In this document: positions 6,872 to 13,404 of the stretch, piece by piece
How positions within the stretch are numbered: position 1 is the first letter of the stretch
Layout of the letters: every line of letters begins with the position of its first letter
IMG/VR virus record: IMGVR_UViG_3300025327_000167
Coordinates: 1-21,736 of that record
Strand: one strand, 5' to 3'
Length of the DNA stretch: 21,736 nt
Origin: a virus
Program-made: the position numbers and the translations under genes
The notes under the pieces: generated by a model
Database searches by the model: none
What the model was told of the DNA's origin: nothing
The model's input: the letters and a program-made list of their open reading frames with translations, nothing else

Positions 6872-6901
6872 GCGGCGGCTCGGGGCACCCTGGGCCGCCG
6901 C
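6872..6901 (+). promoter_or_regulatory. GC-rich hairpin upstream of the 6915 gene
   Basis: A perfect 8-bp stem (GCGGCGGC at 6872-6879 with GCCGCCGC at 6894-6901) surrounds a 14-nt loop that could itself pair (GGG with CCC). It fills most of the 63-bp gap between the stop at 6851 and the Shine-Dalgarno AAGGAG at 6904-6909. There is no T-run, so it is not a standard intrinsic terminator; an RNA stability or processing element is as likely. GC-rich inverted repeats arise easily by chance in such DNA, hence the modest confidence. Confidence 0.35.
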
Positions 6902-6914
6902 AGAAGGAGTCAGG

Positions 6915-7280
6915 ATGGCGACCGTCAGTCCGAGCAAGGTCAACACGCCGCTGGGGGAGCGGACCGTCCGTATCTTCAAGTGGACCGGCCTCAACGCGGG
7001 TGACACAATCGAGCCCGCCATCGTGGCCGGGTACAGCGACAAGACGATCTACTTTCTCAAGTCGGGGGCCTTCGGCGGCAACGTTGGTGTGGAAGGTTCG
7101 CCTGATCCCGACGATGCCGCCGCCTCCGTCACGCTCAGCGATCCGCAAGGCAACGCGATCAGCGGCAAGACCTCAAGCGGCGCCCACACGATCCTCCAAC
7201 AGGCATACCAACTCCGCCCGACGGTCGCCGCTGGGGTTACGGCGGTGGACGTATGGCTCATCCTCAACAGTACCAAGTAA
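6915..7280 (+). CDS. Small beta-rich virion protein (decoration-like)
   Basis: This 121-residue protein reads like a single beta-sandwich. It has the order GLNAGDTIEPAIVAGYSDKT, FGGNVGVEGSPDPDD, VTLSDPQGNAISG, QQAYQLRPTV and AVDVWLILN. I associate this order (an L.NGDTG....ADKTVQ strand pair, then GGSV.IEGS.D, then LSDPQGN, then IRP.V) with small structural proteins that lie downstream of capsid genes in several phages. The exact function is not known to me; a head decoration or stabilisation role is inferred. AAGGAG lies 5 nt before the ATG. The 63-bp gap before it contains a strong hairpin, so it may be a separately regulated unit with the following coiled-coil gene. Confidence 0.55.
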   Translation: MATVSPSKVNTPLGERTVRIFKWTGLNAGDTIEPAIVAGYSDKTIYFLKSGAFGGNVGVEGSPDPDDAAASVTLSDPQGNAISGKTSSGAHTILQQAYQLRPTVAAGVTAVDVWLILNSTK

Positions 7281-7297
7281 GCGAAAGGAGCCACGGC

Positions 7298-7801
7298 ATG
7301 GCCGACGAGACGATGGATGTAGGCACGGCGCTCGATCTGGCGCGGGCGCTTGTGAACAAGTTTGCGCGCCCGTTGCTGCGCTTGGAGGAGATCTTGGAGG
7401 TGGCCGCCGAGGCGACGGCGGGACTGCCCGCGGTGGAGCAGCGGGTGGCCGCCTTGACGGCGGAGCACAGCCATCTCCTGGACGCCGTGGCGCAGGCCCG
7501 ACTCCGTGCGGATGGGGCCACCGAGGAATCAGCCCGGATCGTGGCCGCGGCGAAGCAGGAGCAAGACGCGATCGCTGTGGAGGTGGCGCGGGGACGGCAG
7601 CAGGCGGACACGGACATGGCGGCTGCGCGGCAGCGGGCCGCCGAGGCTGGGCGTGCGCTGGGGCTCGTGCACGAGCAGGCCGAAGCCACTTTGGCGGCGC
7701 AGCTCGCCGACAAGCAGCGCCAGGTTGCCGCCCTTGAGGCCCGGCTGGCGAGTCTCAAGGCGCAGGCGGAGGGGGCGGTGCGGGAGCTGGCGGGAACATA
7801 A
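7298..7801 (+). CDS. Long coiled-coil protein, unknown function
   Basis: The 167-residue product is almost entirely helical, rich in Ala, Glu, Gln and Arg with few Pro or Gly. Heptad-like leucines and valines run from about residue 27 to the end (LEEILEVAAEATAGL; VEQRVAALTAEHSHLLDAV; ADKQRQVAALEARLASLKAQ). No TM segment or signal peptide is seen. The ATG at 7298 is chosen because AAAGGAG lies 7 nt upstream; an earlier in-frame ATG at 7253 falls inside the previous gene. It ends directly against the start of the one-TM protein at 7802. It could be a virion rod or a partner of the lysis proteins, but nothing distinguishes these options. Confidence 0.55.
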   Translation: MADETMDVGTALDLARALVNKFARPLLRLEEILEVAAEATAGLPAVEQRVAALTAEHSHLLDAVAQARLRADGATEESARIVAAAKQEQDAIAVEVARGRQQADTDMAAARQRAAEAGRALGLVHEQAEATLAAQLADKQRQVAALEARLASLKAQAEGAVRELAGT

Positions 7802-8155
7802 ATGACCACCGTCGGTGCGTCCAACGGCATCAAGGCGTGGATCGAACGCGCGACGCTCATCATTGAGGTCGCAGGGAAGATCAGTGGCGGCAGCCTCGCG
7901 ACGATCCTGCTCGGCGTGATCGCAGCGAGCTACTTTGGGTGGATTCACAGCCCCTTTGCGGCTCTCCCGCAGGCGCTGACGGAGCATGACCAGCGCGTCG
8001 CGAAAGTTGTGGAGGCACGCGCGCAGACGGATAAGACGCTCGCGCTGGTGCTGTCGGCACTCCAAGGCGAACTCACAAAGATGAATCGCGTCCAGCAAAT
8101 CCGCACGTGCGCTGAGATCGCCAACCTGTCTCTCCGCGAGATGTGCTTACGGTAG
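7802..8155 (+). CDS. Single-TM protein with helical C-terminal domain (holin- or inner-spanin-like)
   Basis: This 117-residue protein has a short amphipathic N-terminus, one hydrophobic segment (GSLATILLGVIAASYFGW, about residues 30-47), and then a helical, coiled-coil-like domain of about 65 residues ending in two cysteines (IRTCAEIAN and REMCLR). The layout, anchor then helical domain, matches inner-membrane spanin subunits. The next gene is a lipoprotein and the one after is a peptidoglycan peptidase, so the context is a lysis cassette. A class III or pinholin-like holin is an alternative, since no other holin is obvious nearby. The start codon follows the previous TAA with no gap, so translation is probably coupled. 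No family was recognised by sequence. Confidence 0.5.
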   Translation: MTTVGASNGIKAWIERATLIIEVAGKISGGSLATILLGVIAASYFGWIHSPFAALPQALTEHDQRVAKVVEARAQTDKTLALVLSALQGELTKMNRVQQIRTCAEIANLSLREMCLR

Positions 8156-8176
8156 GCCATGACAAGGAGCGATGCC

Positions 8177-8416
8177 ATGGGGCAGGCGATCTTCCTGGTG
8201 GTGGTCTTAGCCCTCACGGGCTGTTCTCTTGCTCCTTCTGACAAGGTGCTGGAAGCCCTCGGCAAGAGTGAGCGGTCGTGGTGCATCTCGATCTCGTCGA
8301 TCTACGGGGTCGTGCGCATGGGGGGCTCCGGCATCCAGGGAGGCACGATGACGTGTACACAGGAAGGACTCGCCGTGAAGGACGACGCCGGGCGAGTCGA
8401 ACTCCCGCCGCGATGA
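8177..8416 (+). CDS. Phage lipoprotein, possible outer spanin
   Basis: This 79-residue precursor has a short hydrophobic signal (AIFLVVVLAL) followed by the lipobox LTGC at residues 13-16, so Cys16 should be lipidated, giving a 64-residue mature lipoprotein starting CSLAPSD. The mature part has SWCISISSIYGVVRMGG and MTCTQEGLAVK, with two further cysteines. The ATG at 8177 is preferred over one at 8159 because AAGGAG lies 7 nt upstream and the signal peptide then has normal length. It follows the one-TM gene and overlaps the endolysin-like gene by ATGA. An outer-membrane spanin role is inferred from context. The mature part is not proline-rich as in lambda Rz1, so another envelope function is possible. 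Confidence 0.6.
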   Translation: MGQAIFLVVVLALTGCSLAPSDKVLEALGKSERSWCISISSIYGVVRMGGSGIQGGTMTCTQEGLAVKDDAGRVELPPR

Positions 8417-8682
8417 CCCGGGCGGAGTTCGCGGAAGCCGCCGCGACGTTTTGCGCTCTCACGGGGGCCAGTGTGACCTCCTGGACGCGGACGCTACGCC
8501 ACAACACGGCCGTGGGTGGCGTCACGCACTCCGCGCATCTGTTTGGCCTCGCGGTGGACGTGGTGTATGACACGCCACAAGCCTTGCCGCTCACGATGGA
8601 GCGCGCGCGACGACTGGGGCTCAAGCTTATTCGGGAAGGGGACCACGATCATGTGCAGCCCGCCACCTGGACGGCGGGCTAG
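8413..8682 (+). CDS. Minimal M15-type peptidase, probable endolysin
   Basis: This 89-residue protein contains the zinc-site signature of the peptidase M15 family: SAHLFGLAVD at residues 40-49 (S-x-H-x-x-G-x-A-x-D, with H42 and D49) and GDHDHVQP at 76-83 (H78 and H80). The preceding TAVGGVTHSAH and the following RRLGLKLIREGDHDH segments match the M15_3-like arrangement. Such enzymes cut peptide crosslinks in peptidoglycan and serve as phage endolysins. The length is at the short end for the family, and no signal peptide or wall-binding domain is present, so release would need a holin. The ATG overlaps the lipoprotein stop (ATGA). A virion-associated hydrolase is an alternative role. Confidence 0.8.
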   Translation: MTRAEFAEAAATFCALTGASVTSWTRTLRHNTAVGGVTHSAHLFGLAVDVVYDTPQALPLTMERARRLGLKLIREGDHDHVQPATWTAG

Positions 8683-8685
8683 ACG

Positions 8686-8988
8686 ATGATCGCGAGCGTA
8701 CCGCTGACGGTCGAGGGCACGATCTTTGAGAAGCAGTTCGCGTGGACGATCCTTGCCCTCACGGATCTCAGCGAGGGCGGGTATCTCCAGATCCGCTGGC
8801 ACGGGCGGCTCACGCCGACGAATGCCATGACACAGTGGCGAGTGCGTGTCCGCTGGCGGGGCCATCAACATACCGCGATCGGCCCCGTGGATACGGGCAC
8901 CCGGTCGGAGGCCCTGCTGCTGGCGTGTCACCAGGCGCTCCGCTGGCTCCAGCACGAGGCCGCCACCGTGCGATTGACAGGAGGGTAA
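8686..8988 (+). CDS. Hypothetical 100-residue protein in the lysis region
   Basis: This product has alternating beta-like segments (SVPLTVEGTIFEKQFAWTILAL, GGYLQIRWHGRLTP, WRVRVRWRGHQHTAIG) and a C-terminal helix (SEALLLACHQALRWLQHEAATV). No TM segment, signal peptide or metal motif is obvious. It starts 3 nt after the endolysin stop with only a weak Shine-Dalgarno. I do not recognise the family. The clear protein-like composition and tight packing support it as a real gene. The position suggests a lysis-associated or adhesin-region accessory protein. Confidence 0.5.
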   Translation: MIASVPLTVEGTIFEKQFAWTILALTDLSEGGYLQIRWHGRLTPTNAMTQWRVRVRWRGHQHTAIGPVDTGTRSEALLLACHQALRWLQHEAATVRLTGG

Positions 8989-8994
8989 CTCCCC

Positions 8995-9666
8995 ATGCTG
9001 CTCTTTCCGTCACTCCACTTACGAACAGGACGACCACCGGTCCTCCGTCGTGGGAAGGAGTCGCCGCGTCCGGTTGGCCTCTCAGGTGGGCGTCACCTGA
9101 CATGGGGAGTGTTGTTGCTGCTCGCCGCGTTGACGGTCCCGGCCTCCGCGCAGACGCCCGCGGGCGTGTCCTGTCCTGTGTCGTGGTCGCTCAAGGAGTA
9201 CAACGTCTACCTGGCGACCAGCCCCACCGATCCCGGCTTGAAGGTGGCCACGGTGCCCGCCGGAGTCGGACCCGCTGCGACCTGGTCGTGGCCGTGTCCC
9301 ACGACACCTGGGCAGTATTATCTCCGCGTCGTGGCCGTCAATCTGTTGGGCGTTGAAGGTACGTCGTCTCCTCTGGTCACCTTCGTCATTCTTCCGCCCA
9401 CGCCTCCGCCACCTCTTCCCCCGCCGCCACCACCACCGACGACCTCGCTGCCCTCGGTCTGGACACGGTGCGCGGTCGAAAACGGCGTGTGCGCGTTTCA
9501 GGGGACGGCGGCCGTGCGGTACGGAGCCAACACCGTCTACGTGCAGAAAACGTTGACCAATGGCACCCCCTGCACCAATGCCGTGTTTGGCGATCCGATG
9601 TTCGGCGTGTTCAAGTCCTGCGACTACATTGATCCCGCCGCGCTCGTCGGGAACCCAGGCTCGTGA
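8995..9666 (+). CDS. Secreted protein: FN3-like domain, polyproline linker, Cys-rich C-terminal domain
   Basis: This is a 223-residue precursor. A hydrophobic segment at 38-49 followed by VPASAQT gives a convincing signal peptidase I site after Ala52; the 34-residue charged N-region is unusually long, but no later in-frame start is available. Residues 59-130 form a beta-sandwich resembling fibronectin type III (YNVYLATS, then YYLRVVAVNLLG). A proline-rich linker (TPPPPLPPPPPPP) occupies about 133-148. The last 60 residues carry RCAVENGVCAFQGTAAVRYG, a following TPCTNAVFGDP and FKSCDYIDP. I recognise this Cys-patterned module from bacterial extracellular proteins, where its ligand is not certain. 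AGGAGGG lies 9 nt before the ATG. A typical signal peptide is unusual in a phage structural operon. It may be a host-derived cargo gene acting in the periplasm or outside the cell, or a host-surface modifier. Confidence 0.7.
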   Translation: MLLFPSLHLRTGRPPVLRRGKESPRPVGLSGGRHLTWGVLLLLAALTVPASAQTPAGVSCPVSWSLKEYNVYLATSPTDPGLKVATVPAGVGPAATWSWPCPTTPGQYYLRVVAVNLLGVEGTSSPLVTFVILPPTPPPPLPPPPPPPTTSLPSVWTRCAVENGVCAFQGTAAVRYGANTVYVQKTLTNGTPCTNAVFGDPMFGVFKSCDYIDPAALVGNPGS

Positions 9667-9694
9667 CATACGTCATTTCCCGCGACGGGATCTA

Positions 9695-10996
9695 ATGGCG
9701 CTCAGCCTCGGCGTCACCGCCGTCGCGTCCGCCAGTGCGGTATCGGTCACAACGCCCTCGCGGACCACGACCGCCGGCAGCACGATCGTCCTGTGCGGCG
9801 ACTGGAATGCGGGCGGTCCGTTCGTCTCGTTCACGGACTCCAAAGGGAACACTTGGACTCCGATCGAAACGGAACTCGGGTCGAGTCCAGTCACCCGCAT
9901 GTATTACGCGACGAATATCATTGGCGGCACGGGACACACCTTCACGCTGAATATCACGAGTGCCGGTCAGCCGTCCATCTGGATGGTCGAGATTCTGAGT
10001 GATCGGACCATGGTGATCCTCGATCTTGGCGCGCGGCAGACGGATGCCGCCTCGCCCTTCGATTCCCCTGGGATCTTGACCACGGCCGCGAATGCGTTCC
10101 TCGTGGGATTCATCGGCGGGAACTCCGCGTCGAATCCGGCCACGCACACGGCGGGCGCGAGCTTCACGCTCCTGGATCAAGTCACGAACGGCGCGTCCTT
10201 CTGGCCCGGAGCGACAGCCTATCGCCTGGTCACGGCCACGGGCACATACAACAGCAGCTTCACCGAAAGCGGCGCCAGCAGCGCCAGGGTGTGGATTGCA
10301 GCGTTCAAGGAAGCCCAGGGTCTGATCGAATTCGTGAATAAAGGGAGCGCCAAAACGCCTGACTTGGGGACTGGCACGAGCGTTGCCATCACGATCCCAG
10401 CCACGGTGGCGGGCAGTGATCTCGTCGTGAAGGTCGCGATTGGCGATGCGACCGCTCCGACGAGCGTGACGGGGATCACGGCCACGGGGGCGAGCTTCAG
10501 CTTCGTCGCGGCGATCACGAACGGCACGGTGCGTGTCGAGTCGTGGATCGCTCGCGGGGTCGCGGCGGGCATTACCACGGTCACCGTGACGGTCGCCGCC
10601 GCCCAGGCATGGGGAGCCATCTGCGGTGAGTATGCCAATCCCCAGAGCGTGGGCATCAATGCAACGGCCAGCGGCACCTCGGCGAATCCCACAGTCAGCC
10701 TCACGACCCAGGACAGCAACAATCGACTCGTCGCGGGGCTGGCGAATCAAGGGTTGGGGACGGGCGCGTACACGGCCGCCAGTGCGGGCACCCTCCGTGG
10801 GGTGGACTATGTCCTTGGCCCCGTGATGGATGTCCCCTTCGGCCTGATCGACCGACTTGCCCCCACGGCGGCGTCGATCGCGGCCACCATGACGCACGCG
10901 CAGACGCCAGAGGACTGGGCAGCGGTGGCGGTGGAACTGCGGAGCGTCGTCGCAGGGACGCCGATCACGATCCCGCGGGCTGGGGCGTATGCGTGA
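9695..10996 (+). CDS. Adhesin-like virion protein with two tandem beta-sandwich domains
   Basis: This 433-residue protein is rich in Ala, Thr, Gly, Ser and Val with almost no Lys, typical of phage adhesins. Two similar halves are visible. The first half (about 5-205) has AGSTIVLCGDWNAGG, DSKGNTWTPI, PSIWMVEIL, then TTAANAFLVGFIGG and ARVWIAAFKE. The second (about 210-425) has AGSDLVVKVAIGDA, WGAICGEYANP, then TTQDSNNRLVAGLA and DWAAVAVELRS. Each half thus repeats the same order: AGS-hhhh opening strand, an I(C/V)E(Y/I) strand, a T(A/D)xNxxLV strand and a final W(I/A)A-A strand. The ATG at 9695 is chosen over an open frame extending back to 9560 through the previous gene; its Shine-Dalgarno is weak. 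It is probably a tail spike, fibre or decorating adhesin that contacts the host surface. Confidence 0.6.
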   Translation: MALSLGVTAVASASAVSVTTPSRTTTAGSTIVLCGDWNAGGPFVSFTDSKGNTWTPIETELGSSPVTRMYYATNIIGGTGHTFTLNITSAGQPSIWMVEILSDRTMVILDLGARQTDAASPFDSPGILTTAANAFLVGFIGGNSASNPATHTAGASFTLLDQVTNGASFWPGATAYRLVTATGTYNSSFTESGASSARVWIAAFKEAQGLIEFVNKGSAKTPDLGTGTSVAITIPATVAGSDLVVKVAIGDATAPTSVTGITATGASFSFVAAITNGTVRVESWIARGVAAGITTVTVTVAAAQAWGAICGEYANPQSVGINATASGTSANPTVSLTTQDSNNRLVAGLANQGLGTGAYTAASAGTLRGVDYVLGPVMDVPFGLIDRLAPTAASIAATMTHAQTPEDWAAVAVELRSVVAGTPITIPRAGAYA

Positions 10997-11027
10997 ACGG
11001 AGTTACAACGAAAGCGAGGAACTGACG

Positions 11028-11312
11028 ATGGCAACGATGACTCTGACGAAGTTCACAAAGAACGGTGACGGCTCGGTCTCACTGACGTATGCTTTCAACG
11101 GCAGTCCGCCGATCTACGGTTTGACCTTCCCGTCACTGGAAGATGTAGAGACCTTCCTTGATCCGACGCTCAAGCCCGAGGCAACCACGGTGCTGCAAAT
11201 GTTGCTGGCATGGTGGGCGGCCCGGAGTCCGGGGTTCACGAATACGAATCTCATTGTAGGCAAGACGTTCACGGTGGACTTCAGCGACCCGGCGCCGCTC
11301 AAGGTGCAATAA
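11028..11312 (+). CDS. Small phage protein in adhesin region, unknown
   Basis: The 94-residue product combines a beta-hairpin-like N-terminus (TLTKFTKNGDGSVSLTYAF) with a helix (VLQMLLAWWAARSP) and a C-terminal strand pair (LIVGKTFTVDFSDPAPLKV). I have seen similar small proteins beside tail fibre genes in phages, but I know no function for them. The start at 11028 is preferred over one at 10989 because GAGGA lies 7 nt upstream and the earlier start would overlap the previous gene without a Shine-Dalgarno. The next gene starts immediately after its TAA. Confidence 0.5.
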   Translation: MATMTLTKFTKNGDGSVSLTYAFNGSPPIYGLTFPSLEDVETFLDPTLKPEATTVLQMLLAWWAARSPGFTNTNLIVGKTFTVDFSDPAPLKVQ

Positions 11313-12581
11313 ATGCACCTGATTGGCCGGTGGGAGAAAGTCCGGGGTCTCGCCGCGACGGGCGAGGTTGGCGTGCCGTACTTTCTCGACCGGAAGTGGG
11401 GTCGCTTGCTCCCGACGGGCAATGAGGAATGGTGGCGCTCGCCGGAGGGACTCTGGATACCCGCGATCCATGGGGGCGCGTGGTCCGGCGCGACATTCGC
11501 TCCCCAAGTGGCCGTCGGTGATTACTTCAGTACCTCGGCGCCGTCGCAATTAACACTTGCGCTCAGTTCGGCCTATACGTTCAACTCGGCCGGGGCCGGG
11601 ATGGGGCAGCGAGTGATGGGCCTCGGCAAGACCCTCGCAAAGATTTACTTCTACCTCACAGCGTCGGCGGGCACGGCAGTGAATGTCAACGATATCAATT
11701 TTGAATTACGGAACGCGACGGCCACCACCGTGTTGCCGAGTACGACCTTACACACGTCGGGGTCCATGGACCCGAACGGGGATGCGACCTTCATCGGCTG
11801 GCACCAGATCAATCCGGCGGACTTCGCCATGGTGGCGGGCACCTACTACTGGTTCATCATCGCCGATGCGGACGGTGATGTGACCGACTTCGCGACGGTG
11901 CTCACGGCCCTCGGCGACACATCTTTTACCGACATGATGCGCCAACTCTACTCGTCGTGGACGACGGCCAACGGATTCATCGCCGACGCCATTGTGTCCT
12001 CGGCCTACGCCCATGTGATTGAGTACACCGACGGGACGGTGAGCGGACGCGGGCTCGGCACCTCTGCCGCTCCGAGCAGCACGACGAACCGCAAGGGCCT
12101 ACGGGTGGATGCGTTCACCGAGCAGATCAAGATCTACGGGGCACAATTCTCGAGCGGAGCATCGACGCTCGCTGGATTTGAAGTGTATCTCGATGACGGA
12201 ACGGTGCCGGGTGGCACGACGCAGGCCAGCAGCACATCCATTCTCTTCACGCGCACGGGCGGGAGAGTAGGCGCCTATCTGACGAGTCCCTACACGATCC
12301 CGAAGGCGACGGCGCTTCGGTTTGTATTCACGTTCTCTTCGGCGGGTGCCGCGCCGCAGGCGCTCCAGGTCGGCAATGCGAATGGCCATGGCACCATCCT
12401 GAACGCCGCGCGCTTCGGTGGCGCAGGTTGGTACTACGCGGAGGCCAATGGCACGACGGACTGGGCGAACGATGTCACCACGTCCGTTCCCCAGATGCAA
12501 CTGCTCCTTGACGATCAGGTCGCGATTGCGGCGGGCGGCGGCGGTCTCCGCCTCGCCGGGCACGGAGGGCTCGCCGCATGA
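11313..12581 (+). CDS. Large beta-rich tail fibre or adhesin-like protein
   Basis: This 422-residue protein is Thr/Ser/Ala/Gly-rich and strongly beta-prone. The N-terminus MHLIGRWEKVRGLAATGEVG may be a virion attachment segment. The body has two carbohydrate-binding-like or jelly-roll-like regions, about 65-225 (QLTLALSSAYTFNS to TYYWFIIADADGDV) and about 255-400 (GLRVDAFTEQIKIYGAQFSS to VPQMQLLLDDQV), that share the same strand order: an opening of strands on particle kinematics, an amphipathic FxV or YxF strand, and a closing stretch with a W-rich turn. The end is glycine-rich (GGGGLRLAGHGG). ATG 11313 follows the previous TAA directly; AAGGTG upstream is a plausible ribosome-binding site. 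The end overlaps the next start by ATGA. The specific family is not recognised. Confidence 0.6.
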   Translation: MHLIGRWEKVRGLAATGEVGVPYFLDRKWGRLLPTGNEEWWRSPEGLWIPAIHGGAWSGATFAPQVAVGDYFSTSAPSQLTLALSSAYTFNSAGAGMGQRVMGLGKTLAKIYFYLTASAGTAVNVNDINFELRNATATTVLPSTTLHTSGSMDPNGDATFIGWHQINPADFAMVAGTYYWFIIADADGDVTDFATVLTALGDTSFTDMMRQLYSSWTTANGFIADAIVSSAYAHVIEYTDGTVSGRGLGTSAAPSSTTNRKGLRVDAFTEQIKIYGAQFSSGASTLAGFEVYLDDGTVPGGTTQASSTSILFTRTGGRVGAYLTSPYTIPKATALRFVFTFSSAGAAPQALQVGNANGHGTILNAARFGGAGWYYAEANGTTDWANDVTTSVPQMQLLLDDQVAIAAGGGGLRLAGHGGLAA

Positions 12582-13174
12582 GAGACATCACCCTCGGCGA
12601 CACCTTCTATCACTTCTTCACGACACGGGCCTTCGCAACGGGTGTCCCTGGCACGCTCTCAGGCACGCCGGTGCTCTCCGTCCTCGAAGAGAACAACGTG
12701 ACGCCGATCACCGCGGGCGTCAGCGTGCAAGTGGATCGCGCGAGCGTGGTGGGCCTCAACCAAGCCACGATCGTCGCGACAGGCGCCAACGGGTACGAGG
12801 CCGGGAAGAGCTACGCCATCTACATCTCGACGGGAACGGTCGGGGGCACGTCCGTCGTGGGCGAAGTGGTGGGCGAGTTCACGATCCAACTGACCCACAG
12901 CGGCATCAAGAAGAATGTCGCGATGGCGAACTTCAAGTTCCTGATGACGGACTCGACCAATCATGCACCGGCGACAGGATTGACGGTCACCGTGACGCGG
13001 GCGATTGACGACGGCGCCTTTGCGGCGGGGACGTTGTCGGCCGTGACCGAAGTCGCCTTCGGCATCTATCGAGTCGATTTCGGCGCAGGCGACCTCAACG
13101 GCGACAACATCACGTTCCGCGCGACGGCGGCAGCCTCGGATGATCTGCTCGTCACCATCGAGACCGATCCGTGA
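12578..13174 (+). CDS. Tail fibre or baseplate-associated beta protein
   Basis: This 198-residue protein has two beta domains. Residues 1-105 begin ITLGDTFYHFFTTRAFATGVPG and resemble the N-terminal Ig-like domains of minor tail proteins (TPVLSVLEENN, YEAGKSYAIYIS, EVVGEFTI). Residues 110-198 begin with GIKKNVAMANFKFLMTDSTN, then APATGLTVTVTRAIDDG, AVTEVAFGIYRVDFGAGDLNGD. I recognise that block from many phage structural proteins encoded near tail fibres, where it is usually unnamed. The ATG overlaps the previous stop (ATGA), and the following gene starts at an overlapping GTGA, so expression is tightly linked. Confidence 0.6.
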   Translation: MRDITLGDTFYHFFTTRAFATGVPGTLSGTPVLSVLEENNVTPITAGVSVQVDRASVVGLNQATIVATGANGYEAGKSYAIYISTGTVGGTSVVGEVVGEFTIQLTHSGIKKNVAMANFKFLMTDSTNHAPATGLTVTVTRAIDDGAFAAGTLSAVTEVAFGIYRVDFGAGDLNGDNITFRATAAASDDLLVTIETDP

Positions 13175-13404
13175 CCCGCCTCCTTGCGTGGCGCCATGCG
13201 GGCGGGGGCGTTACCGGGCATGTCTTCGTCTGGCCGACGAATGGCCGAGCGGCCACGACGCTCTATCGCCCATGGCTGCTCTACGGGCGCATGGGCGGCG
13301 CGCATGGGCAACTGTTCGCGTGGCACGCGGAGGGCGCAGCGGGGGCGCCACCCGTCACCGCGGGCGGGGACTACATCCCGACCTGGCGCCCGAGGCGGCG
13401 CTAA
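13171..13404 (+). CDS. Small hypothetical protein in fibre cluster
   Basis: This 77-residue basic protein is rich in Trp, Gly, Arg and His (LLAWRHAGGGVTGHVFVW, WLLYGRMGGAHGQLFAWH). It begins with GTG overlapping the previous TGA (GTGA) and ends with TAA directly against the next GTG. No recognisable domain or TM segment is present. The exact fit between two fibre genes supports it as real. It might be a short linker or chaperone-like protein for its neighbours. Confidence 0.45.
   Translation: MTRLLAWRHAGGGVTGHVFVWPTNGRAATTLYRPWLLYGRMGGAHGQLFAWHAEGAAGAPPVTAGGDYIPTWRPRRR

Noticed and set aside
9692-10897. 401-codon minus-strand frame opposite the adhesin gene
   Set aside because: Arg/Gly-rich shadow of a Thr/Ala-rich beta protein; no domain recognised.
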